Counted from the stretch's first letter, positions 8,771-16,926 are shown. The stretch: DNA of 64,000 bases from a bacterium 0.1xD8-71 (GCA_003612405.1 RAYR01000016.1:90408-154407), one strand, 5' to 3'. The notes: generated from the letters alone by a model not told the origin. A program made the numbers and translations.

Positions 8771-9329
8771 ATTTTTCCTGCCAGAAATTGATATACAGTG
8801 TCCTGTTTCACCCGGTCTTTGACAAACATCCTCACAAGATCCAGATACATTTCCATATCCTTCTTTGCATGCAGCAGTCCGTTTTCTATGGAAATACCAT
8901 ACTGGAGATGCTGCTTATCCGTACATTCCCTGAGAATCATCTCATTCATGCCAAGCACCGCATTGATAGGGATTCTGATCTCGTGGGACATATTGGAGAG
9001 AAACAGGCTCTTGGCCTCATTGGCCCTGACCGCTTCATCCTTTGCCTTCTCATATTCCCCGCAAGCATATAATCCACCGGCATATTACTTACCTTTTCTT
9101 TTTCGTAAATGGTATCCAGAATTACCTCATTAAAGGCATCTGTGCCCTCCCTGATAAGGAATACATTGATAAAAGAATTGCCGATATCTTCCTATGTCAG
9201 ACCAAGCATCCGTTCCGCTGCCGGATTCAGCATGGTAATCTTTCCATTCATACTGATCACCATGGCCCCCTCCAGCATATTGGTCACAATTTCCCTGTAT
9301 AGTCCCTTATGATCTTTCTGTTCCAGCAT
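8767..9329 (-). pseudogene. Decayed hybrid sensor histidine kinase (PAS-HisKA-[deleted]-HPt)
   Basis: Reading leftward from ATG 9329: 45 residues of a PAS domain (NMLEGAMVISMNGK, LNPAAERMLGLT), then a TAG at 9194-9192. The same frame continues with EDIGNSFINVFLIREG to the GGGG run near 9060, where a one-base shift moves into the frame YEKAKDEAVRANEAKSLFLS and the H-box NMSHEIRIPINAVLG. After about 25 residues of HisKA the sequence jumps to NGLLHAKKDMEMYLDLV, which normally begins the HPt domain. The ATPase and receiver domains are therefore missing. A last frameshift near 8775 separates the HPt. Four lesions are thus visible (nonsense, two frameshifts, internal deletion). It directly follows the RsbW-like gene. 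Confidence 0.85.
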
Positions 9330-9334
9330 GTGTG

Positions 9335-9742
9335 CTATAACTCCTTGCGTATTTTCAGAATGTTTCGCCCATCCTTATACTCATAAGTAATCTCATTCAT
9401 GTTTTTCTTGACAATATAGATACCTAATCCGCCTATTTCCCTCTCTTCGACGGACAACGTCACATCCGGATCAGCCTTGGCAAGAGGATCATACGGCACA
9501 CCCTGGTCAATAAAGGTTATCACCACAGAAAGCGGTTCTTCTATCACCTCTACCCGCACCGTTGCCGGCCCGGTCCCGGGATGATATGCATAGTGCACAA
9601 TATTGCTGAACAATTCATCAATGGCTATATCTATCTGCATCTGTGCCTTCACCGGGCAATCAAACTGTTCAAGCTGCCCATCCACAAACTCTGTAATGAC
9701 AGGAATACTTTCCAGCGTTGCTTCAACTGTTACCTCTTTCAT
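9335..9742 (-). CDS. RsbW-like serine-protein kinase / anti-sigma factor
   Basis: 135 residues, a GHKL ATPase of the HATPase_c_2 type. The N-box is IDELFSNIVHYAY (Glu43, Asn47), the G1 box DQGVPYDP (79-86) and the G2 box GGLGIYIVK (104-112). RsbW and SpoIIAB proteins phosphorylate a STAS antagonist and sequester a sigma factor or other partner. The gene starts 14 bases after the STAS gene, so the two are an operon. No sigma factor gene is in the window, so its target is elsewhere or is not a sigma factor. Confidence 0.88.
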   Translation of the reverse strand: MKEVTVEATLESIPVITEFVDGQLEQFDCPVKAQMQIDIAIDELFSNIVHYAYHPGTGPATVRVEVIEEPLSVVITFIDQGVPYDPLAKADPDVTLSVEEREIGGLGIYIVKKNMNEITYEYKDGRNILKIRKEL

Positions 9743-9755
9743 ACACGCTCCTTAC

Positions 9756-10058
9756 TTATTCTATATTCAGAATATCCAAAAATCCCGTCACCTCAAAGAC
9801 TTCATATATTGTCTCATTGACATGGCATATCAGCATTTTTCCACTGCCTTTTTTCATAAACGCCTTATGCGCAGATAAAAGCACGCGCAGGCCCGCCGAA
9901 GAAAGATATTCCAGCTCCTCAAAATCCAGAATCAGCTGCTCTGCCTTCTCAAGAACGGCATTGATCTGTATCTCCAACTGCGGCGCCGTAGTGGTATCGA
10001 GTCTCCCGACAGGCTTAATCGTAATTTCATTCCCATTTTCTTTCGTTTCAACAGTCAT
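9756..10058 (-). CDS. STAS-domain anti-sigma factor antagonist (RsbV/SpoIIAA-like)
   Basis: 100 residues covering one STAS domain. The motif YLSSAGLRVLLSAHK places a serine pair at 53-54, the position phosphorylated in SpoIIAA/RsbV by the RsbW/SpoIIAB kinase. It is the first gene of a minus-strand pair with the kinase gene downstream. The ATG follows AGGAGGGG. The predicted cycle is that kinase 9335-9742 phosphorylates it and phosphatase 6844-8262 reverses this. Confidence 0.9.
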   Translation of the reverse strand: MTVETKENGNEITIKPVGRLDTTTAPQLEIQINAVLEKAEQLILDFEELEYLSSAGLRVLLSAHKAFMKKGSGKMLICHVNETIYEVFEVTGFLDILNIE

Positions 10059-10164
10059 TATGTGCCCCTCCTTATAAATTACTTCTGCCTATAATGTAGC
10101 AAAAAAAGAGCTTTCTGGGGGATCTGCGGTATACATCGTAGTTTTTATGGTATACTTTGCAGGT

Positions 10165-11010
10165 CTAAATGTTTTTCCGCCACACCATATGTATTTTCCC
10201 GTTCACTTCCACCTGCTCATCGCTTTCCGTAAATCCCAGTTTCTCACACAGTGCCGCGGACTTCCTGTTATCTCCCATCACCAGTGCCTGTATCTGCGTC
10301 ATTCCCAATTCCTCTCCAGCATAGACAAGAATCGCACTGCACACCTCATAAGCATATCCCTGCCTCTGCCAGGGTACCCCGATCACAAAACCAAGTTCCG
10401 GCAGACCGAATCCTTCTCTCCAGGTGATTCCTGCCCTGCCGATAACCTGCCCGCTTTCTTTCTCAAGAACTGTCCACAGACCATATCCATAGAAAGCATA
10501 TACTTTCTCAATATAATCTCTGGTATATGCAATCTCTTCCGCAGAATCCTCAAATAAATCTTCCATATACTCCGTGATGGCTTCCTCCGCATAGATCTGA
10601 TAAAAAGCTTCCACATCCTCCACTGTCGTCTCTCGTATAACACAACGCCCGGTGGTCAGTATTTCCCAGGGAAGTCCGGCCAGACGGCGGTATGCCATAT
10701 CAAGAGTCCCATAGTCCGCCTCTTCCACCCGTTCCAGAACATACATCGCACCTGTAAAATCCGTCTCCTGGTTCTTCTCGTGCCGATATGGAAGTACGTA
10801 CCAGCCATTCTGCCGCAGCGCACGGTACTCCTGCCCGGAATCCGTAATATACAGAATATCTTCCTTGTCCCTGGCAGACAATCTCTCTTCTGTCCCGATG
10901 ATCATCTCCACACCGTGTACCAGCAGATCATCCAACAGTGCGCTTTCCGCACACATAATATGCTGTTGCAGTACTTCCTCATCAACTTTTATAACTACTT
11001 TTTCAAGCAT
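10165..11010 (-). CDS. Two-part GNAT-family acetyltransferase
   Basis: 281 residues. The C-terminal half (about 118-280) is a GNAT domain like those acting on protein or small-molecule amines: IRETTVEDVEAFYQIY, then ELGFVIGVPWQRQGYAYEV for the acetyl-CoA loop, then NRKSAALCEKLGF. The N-terminal 115 residues hold a Rossmann-like region (DILYITDSGQEYRALRQNG, WYVLPYRHEKNQ) of the HAD-like kind often fused to such GNATs in Clostridia. The substrate is unknown. The gene appears to stand alone. Confidence 0.75.
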   Translation of the reverse strand: MLEKVVIKVDEEVLQQHIMCAESALLDDLLVHGVEMIIGTEERLSARDKEDILYITDSGQEYRALRQNGWYVLPYRHEKNQETDFTGAMYVLERVEEADYGTLDMAYRRLAGLPWEILTTGRCVIRETTVEDVEAFYQIYAEEAITEYMEDLFEDSAEEIAYTRDYIEKVYAFYGYGLWTVLEKESGQVIGRAGITWREGFGLPELGFVIGVPWQRQGYAYEVCSAILVYAGEELGMTQIQALVMGDNRKSAALCEKLGFTESDEQVEVNGKIHMVWRKNI

Positions 11011-11048
11011 GTTCTGTTCCCGGCCCCCTGTAAATATTATCTGCCCTC

Positions 11049-11078
11049 TTGCATTGTCCGGCTCTTTGTATATATAAT
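11049..11078 (+). promoter_or_regulatory. Promoter of the cyclophilin gene
   Basis: TTGCAT at 11049-11054, 18-base spacer, TATAAT at 11073-11078, about 60 bases before the chosen ATG at 11139. Confidence 0.55.
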
Positions 11079-11138
11079 GATATCATATTGCGAGTTGAAA
11101 AGTCTCAGAAACAAAAAGAAAACAAAATGGAGGAACTC

Positions 11139-11669
11139 ATGTCACAGAATACACAAAATCCAATCGTAACTTTCACCATGGAAAACGGCGATATAATCAA
11201 AGCGGAGTTATATCCTGATATAGCACCGGTTTCCGTCAACAACTTTATTAGTCTGGTCAACGCCGGATTCTATGACGGCCTGATTTTCCACAGAGTCATC
11301 AAGGGCTTTATGATTCAGGGCGGAGACCCGGAAGGCACCGGCATGGGCGGCCCCGGCTACTCCATCCGCGGTGAATTCAGGCAGAATGGTTTTGACAATG
11401 ACTTAAAGCATACGGAAGGGGTGCTCTCCATGGCAAGAAGTATGCATCCCGACTCCGCGGGCAGCCAGTTCTTTATTATGCACAAGACAAGCCCCCACTT
11501 GGACGGCGCTTATGCGGCATTTGGGAAAGTGATTGAAGGTATGGAAGTGGTGAACCGTATTGCTGAAACAGCCACCGATTATGAGGACAGACCCCTTGAA
11601 AATCAGGTGATGCAGACGGTTACCGTCGAGACGTTCGGTGTGGAATATCCGGAGCCGGAGAAGATATAG
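11139..11669 (+). CDS. Cyclophilin-type peptidyl-prolyl cis-trans isomerase
   Basis: 176 residues from the ATG at 11139, chosen because GGAGG sits five bases upstream; the longer open frame to 11049 would start inside the promoter. A single cyclophilin domain fills the protein: FHRVIKGFMIQGGDPEGTG carries the catalytic arginine, and SAGSQFFIMHKTSPHLDGAYAAFGKV is the conserved active-site half, split here only by normal spacing. There is no signal peptide, so it is a cytoplasmic folding helper. Single-gene unit. Confidence 0.93.
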   Translation: MSQNTQNPIVTFTMENGDIIKAELYPDIAPVSVNNFISLVNAGFYDGLIFHRVIKGFMIQGGDPEGTGMGGPGYSIRGEFRQNGFDNDLKHTEGVLSMARSMHPDSAGSQFFIMHKTSPHLDGAYAAFGKVIEGMEVVNRIAETATDYEDRPLENQVMQTVTVETFGVEYPEPEKI

Positions 11670-11824
11670 TGGAGCCGTTCATAAAATGTTCATATTTAAT
11701 TTTAAAAAACTTTACTTCCCCAACATTTTTTAGACATTTCTCCCACGTATACTAATACCATAAGATACAACACAAAAACAATTATATCAAAGTTAGCTGA
11801 TTAATTTAAAACTTTTTCATAATA

Positions 11825-11854
11825 ATGCCAAGTAAAGGAGACTTTACTTGGCAT
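11825..11854 (+). ncRNA. Possible small RNA 3' region: perfect 13-bp hairpin with GAGA loop
   Basis: ATGCCAAGTAAAG at 11825-11837 pairs perfectly with CTTTACTTGGCAT at 11842-11854 around a GAGA tetraloop. One base later a second hairpin with a T-tail follows. The nearest upstream gene ends 155 bases earlier. It may be the long 3' end of the cyclophilin message or an independent small RNA; no clear promoter is visible. Confidence 0.35.
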
Positions 11855-11855
11855 C

Positions 11856-11878
11856 CTCCCTTTTCTAGGGAGCTTTTT
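11856..11878 (+). terminator. Intrinsic terminator after the 11825 hairpin
   Basis: CTCCCT at 11856-11861 pairs with AGGGAG at 11867-11872, followed by CTTTTTTATT. Confidence 0.7.
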
Positions 11879-11913
11879 TATTGTTTTTAATTATGCATGT
11901 ATACAATTTATGC

Positions 11914-11943
11914 TTGCCATGTAAGTCATACCTATGGTATACT
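11914..11943 (+). promoter_or_regulatory. Promoter of the AGCS symporter gene
   Basis: TTGCCA at 11914-11919, 18-base spacer, TATACT at 11938-11943. The predicted start near 11950 lies between the two hairpin groups, so the terminator at 11988 is in this gene's leader. Confidence 0.65.
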
Positions 11944-11987
11944 TGGATACTAGAAGCGCATTAAAATCGTTTCTTATTGATTGTCAA

Positions 11988-12021
11988 CGTAGACATTCTT
12001 CTCTAATGTCTACGCTTTTTT
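11988..12021 (+). terminator. Leader terminator upstream of the AGCS symporter
   Basis: CGTAGACATT (11988-11997) pairs with AATGTCTACG (12005-12014), followed by CTTTTTTG. It starts about 40 bases into the predicted transcript and ends about 48 bases before the ATG. Transcription into the symporter therefore requires read-through or antitermination. Confidence 0.75.
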
Positions 12022-12068
12022 GTCTCACAGACGGATTTTTCAACGGAGAAAAATGAGGAGGAAATATC

Positions 12069-13586
12069 ATGAAGTATTATATGACGTTTATGACAGAAAT
12101 CATCAGCAAAGTAAATGATGCTGTCAACAGTTTTGTCTGGGGCATCCCCATGCTGGTTCTGCTGATCGGCACCGGTATCCTGATGACCGTCCTGACCAAA
12201 TTCTTCCAGTTATCCCATATAGGACACTGGTTTAAGAACACCATCGGCGGTATTTTCAAAGACAGACACATTACCAGACATACAGACAAGGACGACAAAT
12301 CCATCTCCCAGTTCCAGTCCCTGTGTACGGCTCTTGCTGCCACGATCGGTACCGGTAATATCGTAGGTGTAGCCAGTGCACTGGTGGCAGGCGGACCGGG
12401 CGCTATCTTCTGGATGTGGATTGTTGCTTTCTTTGGCATGATGACCAACTATTCCGAAAATGTACTGGGTATCTACTATCGGCGCAAGAATGAAAAGAAC
12501 GAATGGTGCGGCGGAGCCATGTATTATCTAAAGGACGGCCTGGGCTCCTACAAGGGATTTAAACAGGTCGGTGCTGTACTGGCTGTACTGTTTTCAATCT
12601 TCTGTCTGCTGGCATCTTTTGGTATCGGCAACATGAGTCAGGTCAATTCTATTTCCATCAACATGAATTCCGCTTTTGAGATCCCTGCAAAAGTAGTGGG
12701 CATTGTACTGGCTGTACTGGCCGCACTGGTCATTGTGGGCGGGCTTAAGAGAATTGCCTCTGTTACCGAAAAACTGGTTCCTTTTATGGCCATCATCTAC
12801 ATAATCGGCACCCTGGTAATCTTCATCATAAATATCGGACAATGCGGTGCCATTTTTTCTGCTATCTTTAAGGGTGCTTTCGGCCTGCGCGCAGTGGGCG
12901 GCGGTATCGTCGGTTCCGGCATTAAGCTGGCCCTCACCTGGGGTATGAAACGAGGTGTATTTTCCAATGAAGCTGGTCTTGGTTCTTCCGTAATGGTTCA
13001 CTCCAATTCCAATGTCAAGGAGCCTGTCAGACAGGGTATGTGGGGTATCTTTGAGGTATTTGCAGACACCATAGTGGTCTGCACACTGACCGCTTTTGCA
13101 GTGCTCTCTTCTGATCTGGTGGACCTGGAAACCGGCGCGGTATTGAGTACTTCGGAAGGTTCCGCTCTGGTGGGAGAAGCGTTCTCTACGGTATTTGGTA
13201 AAGCGGGTCCGGCTTTCATCGCTCTTGCAATCCTGCTGTTTGCCTTCTCCACGGTACTTGGCTGGAGTCATTATGGTTCTAAGGCATGGGAGTATCTGTT
13301 TAACACGAAATCCACTATTATTTATAAGATCGTATTCATTGTGATGATCTATGAAGGAGCTGTTATGAAACAGAATCTTGCCTGGGATCTCTCGGATACT
13401 TTTAACGGCTTAATGGCGATTCCCAACCTGATTGGTGTTCTCAGTCTTTCGCCAATCGTTGTGAAGATTACCAAAAACTATGTGGCGCGTAACATTAAGA
13501 AAGAAGATGTGAAACCGATTCTCTCAGTCTTCCCGGACATTGAAGAAGCACATATTAAAGAAATGAAAGAACAGCAGGAAATCTAA
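12069..13586 (+). CDS. Sodium:alanine/glycine symporter (AGCS family)
   Basis: 505 residues with about ten to eleven membrane segments. The family's conserved opening FQSLCTALAATIGTGNIVGVASAL and the later GVFSNEAGLGSS motif (around residue 300) are both clear. AGCS proteins import alanine or glycine with sodium. The ATG follows GAGGAGG. A promoter plus leader terminator upstream suggests control by antitermination. Single-gene unit, ended by the hairpin at 13598. Confidence 0.92.
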   Translation: MKYYMTFMTEIISKVNDAVNSFVWGIPMLVLLIGTGILMTVLTKFFQLSHIGHWFKNTIGGIFKDRHITRHTDKDDKSISQFQSLCTALAATIGTGNIVGVASALVAGGPGAIFWMWIVAFFGMMTNYSENVLGIYYRRKNEKNEWCGGAMYYLKDGLGSYKGFKQVGAVLAVLFSIFCLLASFGIGNMSQVNSISINMNSAFEIPAKVVGIVLAVLAALVIVGGLKRIASVTEKLVPFMAIIYIIGTLVIFIINIGQCGAIFSAIFKGAFGLRAVGGGIVGSGIKLALTWGMKRGVFSNEAGLGSSVMVHSNSNVKEPVRQGMWGIFEVFADTIVVCTLTAFAVLSSDLVDLETGAVLSTSEGSALVGEAFSTVFGKAGPAFIALAILLFAFSTVLGWSHYGSKAWEYLFNTKSTIIYKIVFIVMIYEGAVMKQNLAWDLSDTFNGLMAIPNLIGVLSLSPIVVKITKNYVARNIKKEDVKPILSVFPDIEEAHIKEMKEQQEI

Positions 13587-13597
13587 TAAAGATAAAG

Positions 13598-13630
13598 AAT
13601 ACCCTGGGCCGACGACCCAGGGTATTTTCT
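13598..13630. terminator. Terminator after the AGCS symporter
   Basis: An 11-bp stem, AATACCCTGGG (13598-13608) with CCCAGGGTATT (13616-13626), then TTCTTAT. It lies between convergent genes and may also serve fba. Confidence 0.8.
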
Positions 13631-13656
13631 TATCTTCAATAAAACGAAATCCGACC

Positions 13657-14625
13657 TTATGCTTTACCGTCAGAACCCAGTACGTTAACAATCTTATGGG
13701 AAACCATATCTTTAACAGCCTGGCGTGCAGGTTTGAGATACTGTCGGGGATCAAAGTGATCCGGATGTTCTGCAAAATATTTACGCATAACGCCTGTCAT
13801 GGCAAGACGGATATCGGAGTCAATATTAATCTTACATACGGCAAGTTTTGCTGCTTTACGAAGCTGCTCTTCCGGAATACCTACTGCATCAGGCATGTTG
13901 CCGCCATACTGATTCACCATCTTCACGAACTCCTGCGGAACGGAAGAAGAACCATGCAGAACGATCGGGAAACCTGGCAGTCTCTTAATGCACTCTTCTA
14001 ATACATCGAAACGAAGCGGAGGGGGAACCAGGATGCCTTCTTCATTTCTGGTACACTGTGCAGCCGTAAACTTATACGCACCATGAGAAGTACCGATTGC
14101 GATAGCCAGGGAATCACAACCTGTCTTATCAACAAACTCTTCCACTTCTTCCGGACGGGTATAGGACTCTTTACCAGACTCTACAACTACTTCATCCTCA
14201 ACACCTGCCAGAGTACCAAGCTCAGCCTCAACCACAACGCCCTTATCATGCGCATACTCCACTACCTGCTTTGTCAGAGCGATATTGTCTTCAAAAGACT
14301 TGGAGGAAGCATCGATCATAACGGAAGTAAAGCCGCCGTCGATACAGGACTTACACAGCTCAAATGTGTCACCATGATCTAAGTGAAGAGCGATCGGGAT
14401 CTGCGGATTCTCCGCTACGGCCGCTTCTACTAACTTCACCAGATATGTGTGGTTTGCATAAGCACGTGCACCTTTGGAAACCTGAAGAATAACAGGACTG
14501 TTCAATTCGCCTGCTGCCTCTGTGATACCCTGAACGATCTCCATGTTGTTTACGTTGAAAGCGCCGACTGCATAGCCGCCATCGTATGCCTTCTTAAACA
14601 TTTCAGTTGTTGTAACTAATGCCAT
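13657..14625 (-). CDS. fba: Class II fructose-1,6-bisphosphate aldolase
   Basis: 322 residues, a full-length class II (metal-dependent) aldolase. HLDHGD at 81-86 carries the catalytic Asp83 and zinc ligand His84. Further active-site regions are EAELGTLAGVEDE, IAIGTSHGAYK and LHGSSSVPQE. It splits fructose-1,6-bisphosphate into dihydroxyacetone phosphate and glyceraldehyde-3-phosphate in glycolysis, in the cytoplasm. Monocistronic, with a candidate promoter at 14686-14714 and a good ribosome site (AAAGGAAG). Confidence 0.96.
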   Translation of the reverse strand: MALVTTTEMFKKAYDGGYAVGAFNVNNMEIVQGITEAAGELNSPVILQVSKGARAYANHTYLVKLVEAAVAENPQIPIALHLDHGDTFELCKSCIDGGFTSVMIDASSKSFEDNIALTKQVVEYAHDKGVVVEAELGTLAGVEDEVVVESGKESYTRPEEVEEFVDKTGCDSLAIAIGTSHGAYKFTAAQCTRNEEGILVPPPLRFDVLEECIKRLPGFPIVLHGSSSVPQEFVKMVNQYGGNMPDAVGIPEEQLRKAAKLAVCKINIDSDIRLAMTGVMRKYFAEHPDHFDPRQYLKPARQAVKDMVSHKIVNVLGSDGKA

Positions 14626-14685
14626 ATTATTTTCTTCCTTTCTATTATATATTTTATGCCTTCCATTTGCTGGAACCTAACTCTT

Positions 14686-14714
14686 ATTTTAACAGCCATG
14701 TCCATGAAAAGCAA
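14686..14714 (-). promoter_or_regulatory. Candidate promoter of fba
   Basis: Minus strand TTGCTT at 14714-14709, a 17-base spacer and TAAAAT at 14691-14686. A second TATAAT-like box nearer the gene (about 14645-14650) has no matching -35. Confidence 0.45.
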
Positions 14715-14726
14715 TGTATTTTATGG

Positions 14727-15623
14727 TCAATTTTCTTCCGGGATACGGATCTTTAACGCTCTGTGACAGTTGTCTATCTGTGCCACAAGGTGATCTCCCC
14801 CAAACTCTCCGTCCAGAGTCCATGCGATGGGTTCCTCAGACTCTACTTTGATGCTCTGTGCCTCATAAGTATAAATATGTTCTGATTTCACCCGCTTATC
14901 CACCAGCGCCAGAATAATATTATTGATTTCCAGGGGATTGGATGGCTTGCGAATCAAAGTCACCTCAAACAGTCCGTCATCCAAAGATACGTTTTGTCCG
15001 GTAATTCCTCTGAATCCTCCAACAGAATGAGAATTGGTGACCATGCCGTAAATAAACTCTCCCTCAATGATTTCCCCATTACAGGTAATCCTAAGAGGAT
15101 AGGCCCGCACGGAAGGCAGACGCCTCACTCCTTCCAGGAGATATGCCGCATGGCCCAATACATTTTTGACATCCTGTTTCGTCTGGTAAGAAACATCCGT
15201 AAAAATACCGAAAGCTGCCACGTAAATAAATACGTCACTGTTGAATGTACCAATATCACAATCAAAGTCTCTGCCGTTTACCACTACATCAGCCGCATGC
15301 CGCATATTCTTCGGAATCTTCAGGCTATTGGCAAAATCATTGGTACTGCCTGCCGGAACATACCCTATGGGAAGTCTTTTCTCTGACTTCATCATACCGG
15401 TCACCACTTCATCCAATGTACCGTCCCCGCCACTGCATACCACCATATCGTAACCCTCATGACGCTTTCTCACAGCCCTCACCGCATCTCCTGCCGCCTG
15501 TGTGGGGTATGCTGTTACCTCATAGCCGGCTTTTGTAAAAATGTCAATGATATCCAAAAGGTTACTCTTAATCTGCGCCTTGCCTGCTCTCGGATTGTAA
15601 ATAAAAAGCATTTTTTTATCCAT
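14727..15623 (-). CDS. Diacylglycerol kinase-family lipid kinase (YegS/BmrU type)
   Basis: 298 residues. The nucleotide-binding signature is VVCSGGDGTLDEVV (about 62-75), followed by GYVPAGSTNDFANSL, typical of the DAGK catalytic domain; the C-terminal beta-sandwich (TLDGEFGGDHL) completes the family fold. Such enzymes phosphorylate diacylglycerol or related lipids, recycling head-group-stripped membrane lipid. Two ATGs are adjacent; the second at 15623 is preferred because AAGGAGG lies five bases upstream rather than two. It follows the 15660 terminator, so it is a separate unit. Confidence 0.9.
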   Translation of the reverse strand: MDKKMLFIYNPRAGKAQIKSNLLDIIDIFTKAGYEVTAYPTQAAGDAVRAVRKRHEGYDMVVCSGGDGTLDEVVTGMMKSEKRLPIGYVPAGSTNDFANSLKIPKNMRHAADVVVNGRDFDCDIGTFNSDVFIYVAAFGIFTDVSYQTKQDVKNVLGHAAYLLEGVRRLPSVRAYPLRITCNGEIIEGEFIYGMVTNSHSVGGFRGITGQNVSLDDGLFEVTLIRKPSNPLEINNIILALVDKRVKSEHIYTYEAQSIKVESEEPIAWTLDGEFGGDHLVAQIDNCHRALKIRIPEEN

Positions 15624-15659
15624 CATAACCTCCTTGCCGCCCTCATATTCATCATAGCA

Positions 15660-15687
15660 AAAAAAGAAAAGACGGTCTACCCGCCTT
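15660..15687 (-). terminator. Terminator of the hprK-to-crh cluster
   Basis: Minus strand: AAGGCGG (15687-15681), loop GTAGA, CCGTCTT (15675-15669), then TTCTTTTTTT. It lies 55 bases after the HPr-like stop. Confidence 0.65.
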
Positions 15688-15742
15688 CTCTGATTTCTTT
15701 ATTTTATGCCTGATCAAATGTCACTTGTGCCTGCCGCCTTCC

Positions 15743-15997
15743 TTACTTTTCGCTCAGGAATTTTTCAATCTCTGCAACAGCTGCTTCCTCATCGCTTCCT
15801 TCAGCAATTACTGTCACCTCAGCACCGCTTTCAAGACCCATGCTCATCATACCCATAATACTCTTTGCATTTACTTTTCTGTTCTCTGAGTTGATGTACA
15901 CTGTGCTTTCAAATTGACTTGCCACCTGCACAAGCATTGCCACCGGTCTTGCCTCCAGACCAGTTTCCAGTTTGATCTGGATCGACTTTTCAATCAT
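15743..15997 (-). CDS. Crh-like HPr paralogue with Glu15 in place of His15
   Basis: 84 residues, an HPr fold by sequence. The motif that normally reads GLHARP is GLEARP here (Glu15), so the PTS phosphorylation site is lost. The regulatory serine is kept exactly at position 46 (NAKSIMGMMSMG). In Bacillus, Crh has Gln15 and is phosphorylated only on Ser46 by HPr kinase; crh sits directly after whiA there, as this gene does here. The protein is therefore a Crh-type cofactor for catabolite control, or a regulator tied to the rapZ/whiA block, and not a phosphate carrier. HprK is encoded 4 kb upstream. The ATG has AGGAGGA upstream and is 14 bases after whiA. Confidence 0.85.
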   Translation of the reverse strand: MIEKSIQIKLETGLEARPVAMLVQVASQFESTVYINSENRKVNAKSIMGMMSMGLESGAEVTVIAEGSDEEAAVAEIEKFLSEK

Positions 15998-16011
15998 AAC
16001 GTTCTCCTCCT

Positions 16012-16914
16012 TTACGATCTGATTTTATCAGCGATTTCACTCAGTCTGCGTAATCTATGATTTACCCCTGATTTTCCTACAGACGGTTCCAGATATTCAC
16101 CCAGTTCTTTCAACGCAACATCCGGATATTCCAACCGAATCTCCGCCATCTGCCGCAGGTTGTCCGGCAGATTTCCAAACCCGTATTTATCTCTGATCAG
16201 CAGGATATCTTCTATCTGTTTAGAAGCAGCCGTCACCGTCTTGGAAATATTGGCCGTCTCACAGTTGACTCTCCTGTTGACAGAATTGCGCATCTCCTTC
16301 ACAATCCGAAGATTTTCCAGATTCATTAAAGATACATGTGCACCCATAACATTAAGTAAATCCACGATGCCAGAACCTTCTTTTAAGTACACCACATCGT
16401 ATTTCTTGCGCCTGATGATTTTTGCCTCTATCTGAAACTCCTGCAAAATCGTCTGTAGCTGCACTGCCTGTGCCTTTTCATCACAGACAAATTCCAAATG
16501 ATAACTCTTCTGGGGATCGCTCATGGAACCAACACTTAGGAAAGCGCCTCTCAGATATGCCCTGGCACAACAGGAATTTTTAATCAGAAGAGAGTTGACC
16601 GGTTTGGTCAAATCCAATTCTCCTGACTCTTTCCTGTTAAGATGTAAAGCCTGTATCACTTTACATTCCAACGCATCATCAGGGATCAGTCTCTCTTTTC
16701 CCTGCATAACAGTTTCTATATTAAACGTTTTGCGAAGTAATGTAAAGCATTTTCTCACAACTGCTTCATTTTCTGTATCAAGCCTAAGGTGCATATTTCC
16801 TTCACCGACAGCTGCACCAAAAAGCAAAAGACCCGTAAGTTCTGCCAACTGACAATGTCTGGCCGAACTGATATGAGCTGCAAGTTCTTCTTTGACATTT
16901 CCGGAAAAAGACAT
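16012..16914 (-). CDS. whiA: DNA-binding protein WhiA
   Basis: 300 residues. An N-terminal LAGLIDADG-homing-endonuclease-like fold without catalytic residues (about 5-190; TGLLLFGAAVGEGNMHL, RAYLRGAFLSVGSMSDP) is followed by a C-terminal helix-turn-helix (about 220-300; LRQMAEIRLEYPDVALKEL, GKSGVNHRLRRL). WhiA is near-universal in Gram-positive bacteria and influences cell division and sporulation. It lies 12 bases after rapZ and 14 before the Crh-like gene, an order also seen in Bacillus, where yvcK intervenes; yvcK is absent here. Confidence 0.95.
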   Translation of the reverse strand: MSFSGNVKEELAAHISSARHCQLAELTGLLLFGAAVGEGNMHLRLDTENEAVVRKCFTLLRKTFNIETVMQGKERLIPDDALECKVIQALHLNRKESGELDLTKPVNSLLIKNSCCARAYLRGAFLSVGSMSDPQKSYHLEFVCDEKAQAVQLQTILQEFQIEAKIIRRKKYDVVYLKEGSGIVDLLNVMGAHVSLMNLENLRIVKEMRNSVNRRVNCETANISKTVTAASKQIEDILLIRDKYGFGNLPDNLRQMAEIRLEYPDVALKELGEYLEPSVGKSGVNHRLRRLSEIADKIRS

Positions 16915-16926
16915 CCATTTACTCCT

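Larger units (their letters stand above)
11670..12068 (+). other. 400-base intergenic region with two separate hairpin groups
   Basis: The region contains no open frame of note. Its left half ends in a 13-bp GNRA-loop hairpin (11825-11854) and an adjoining terminator (11856-11878), which could mark the end of a small RNA. Its right half holds a promoter (11914-11943) and a leader terminator (11988-12021) belonging to the symporter gene at 12069. Confidence 0.6.
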
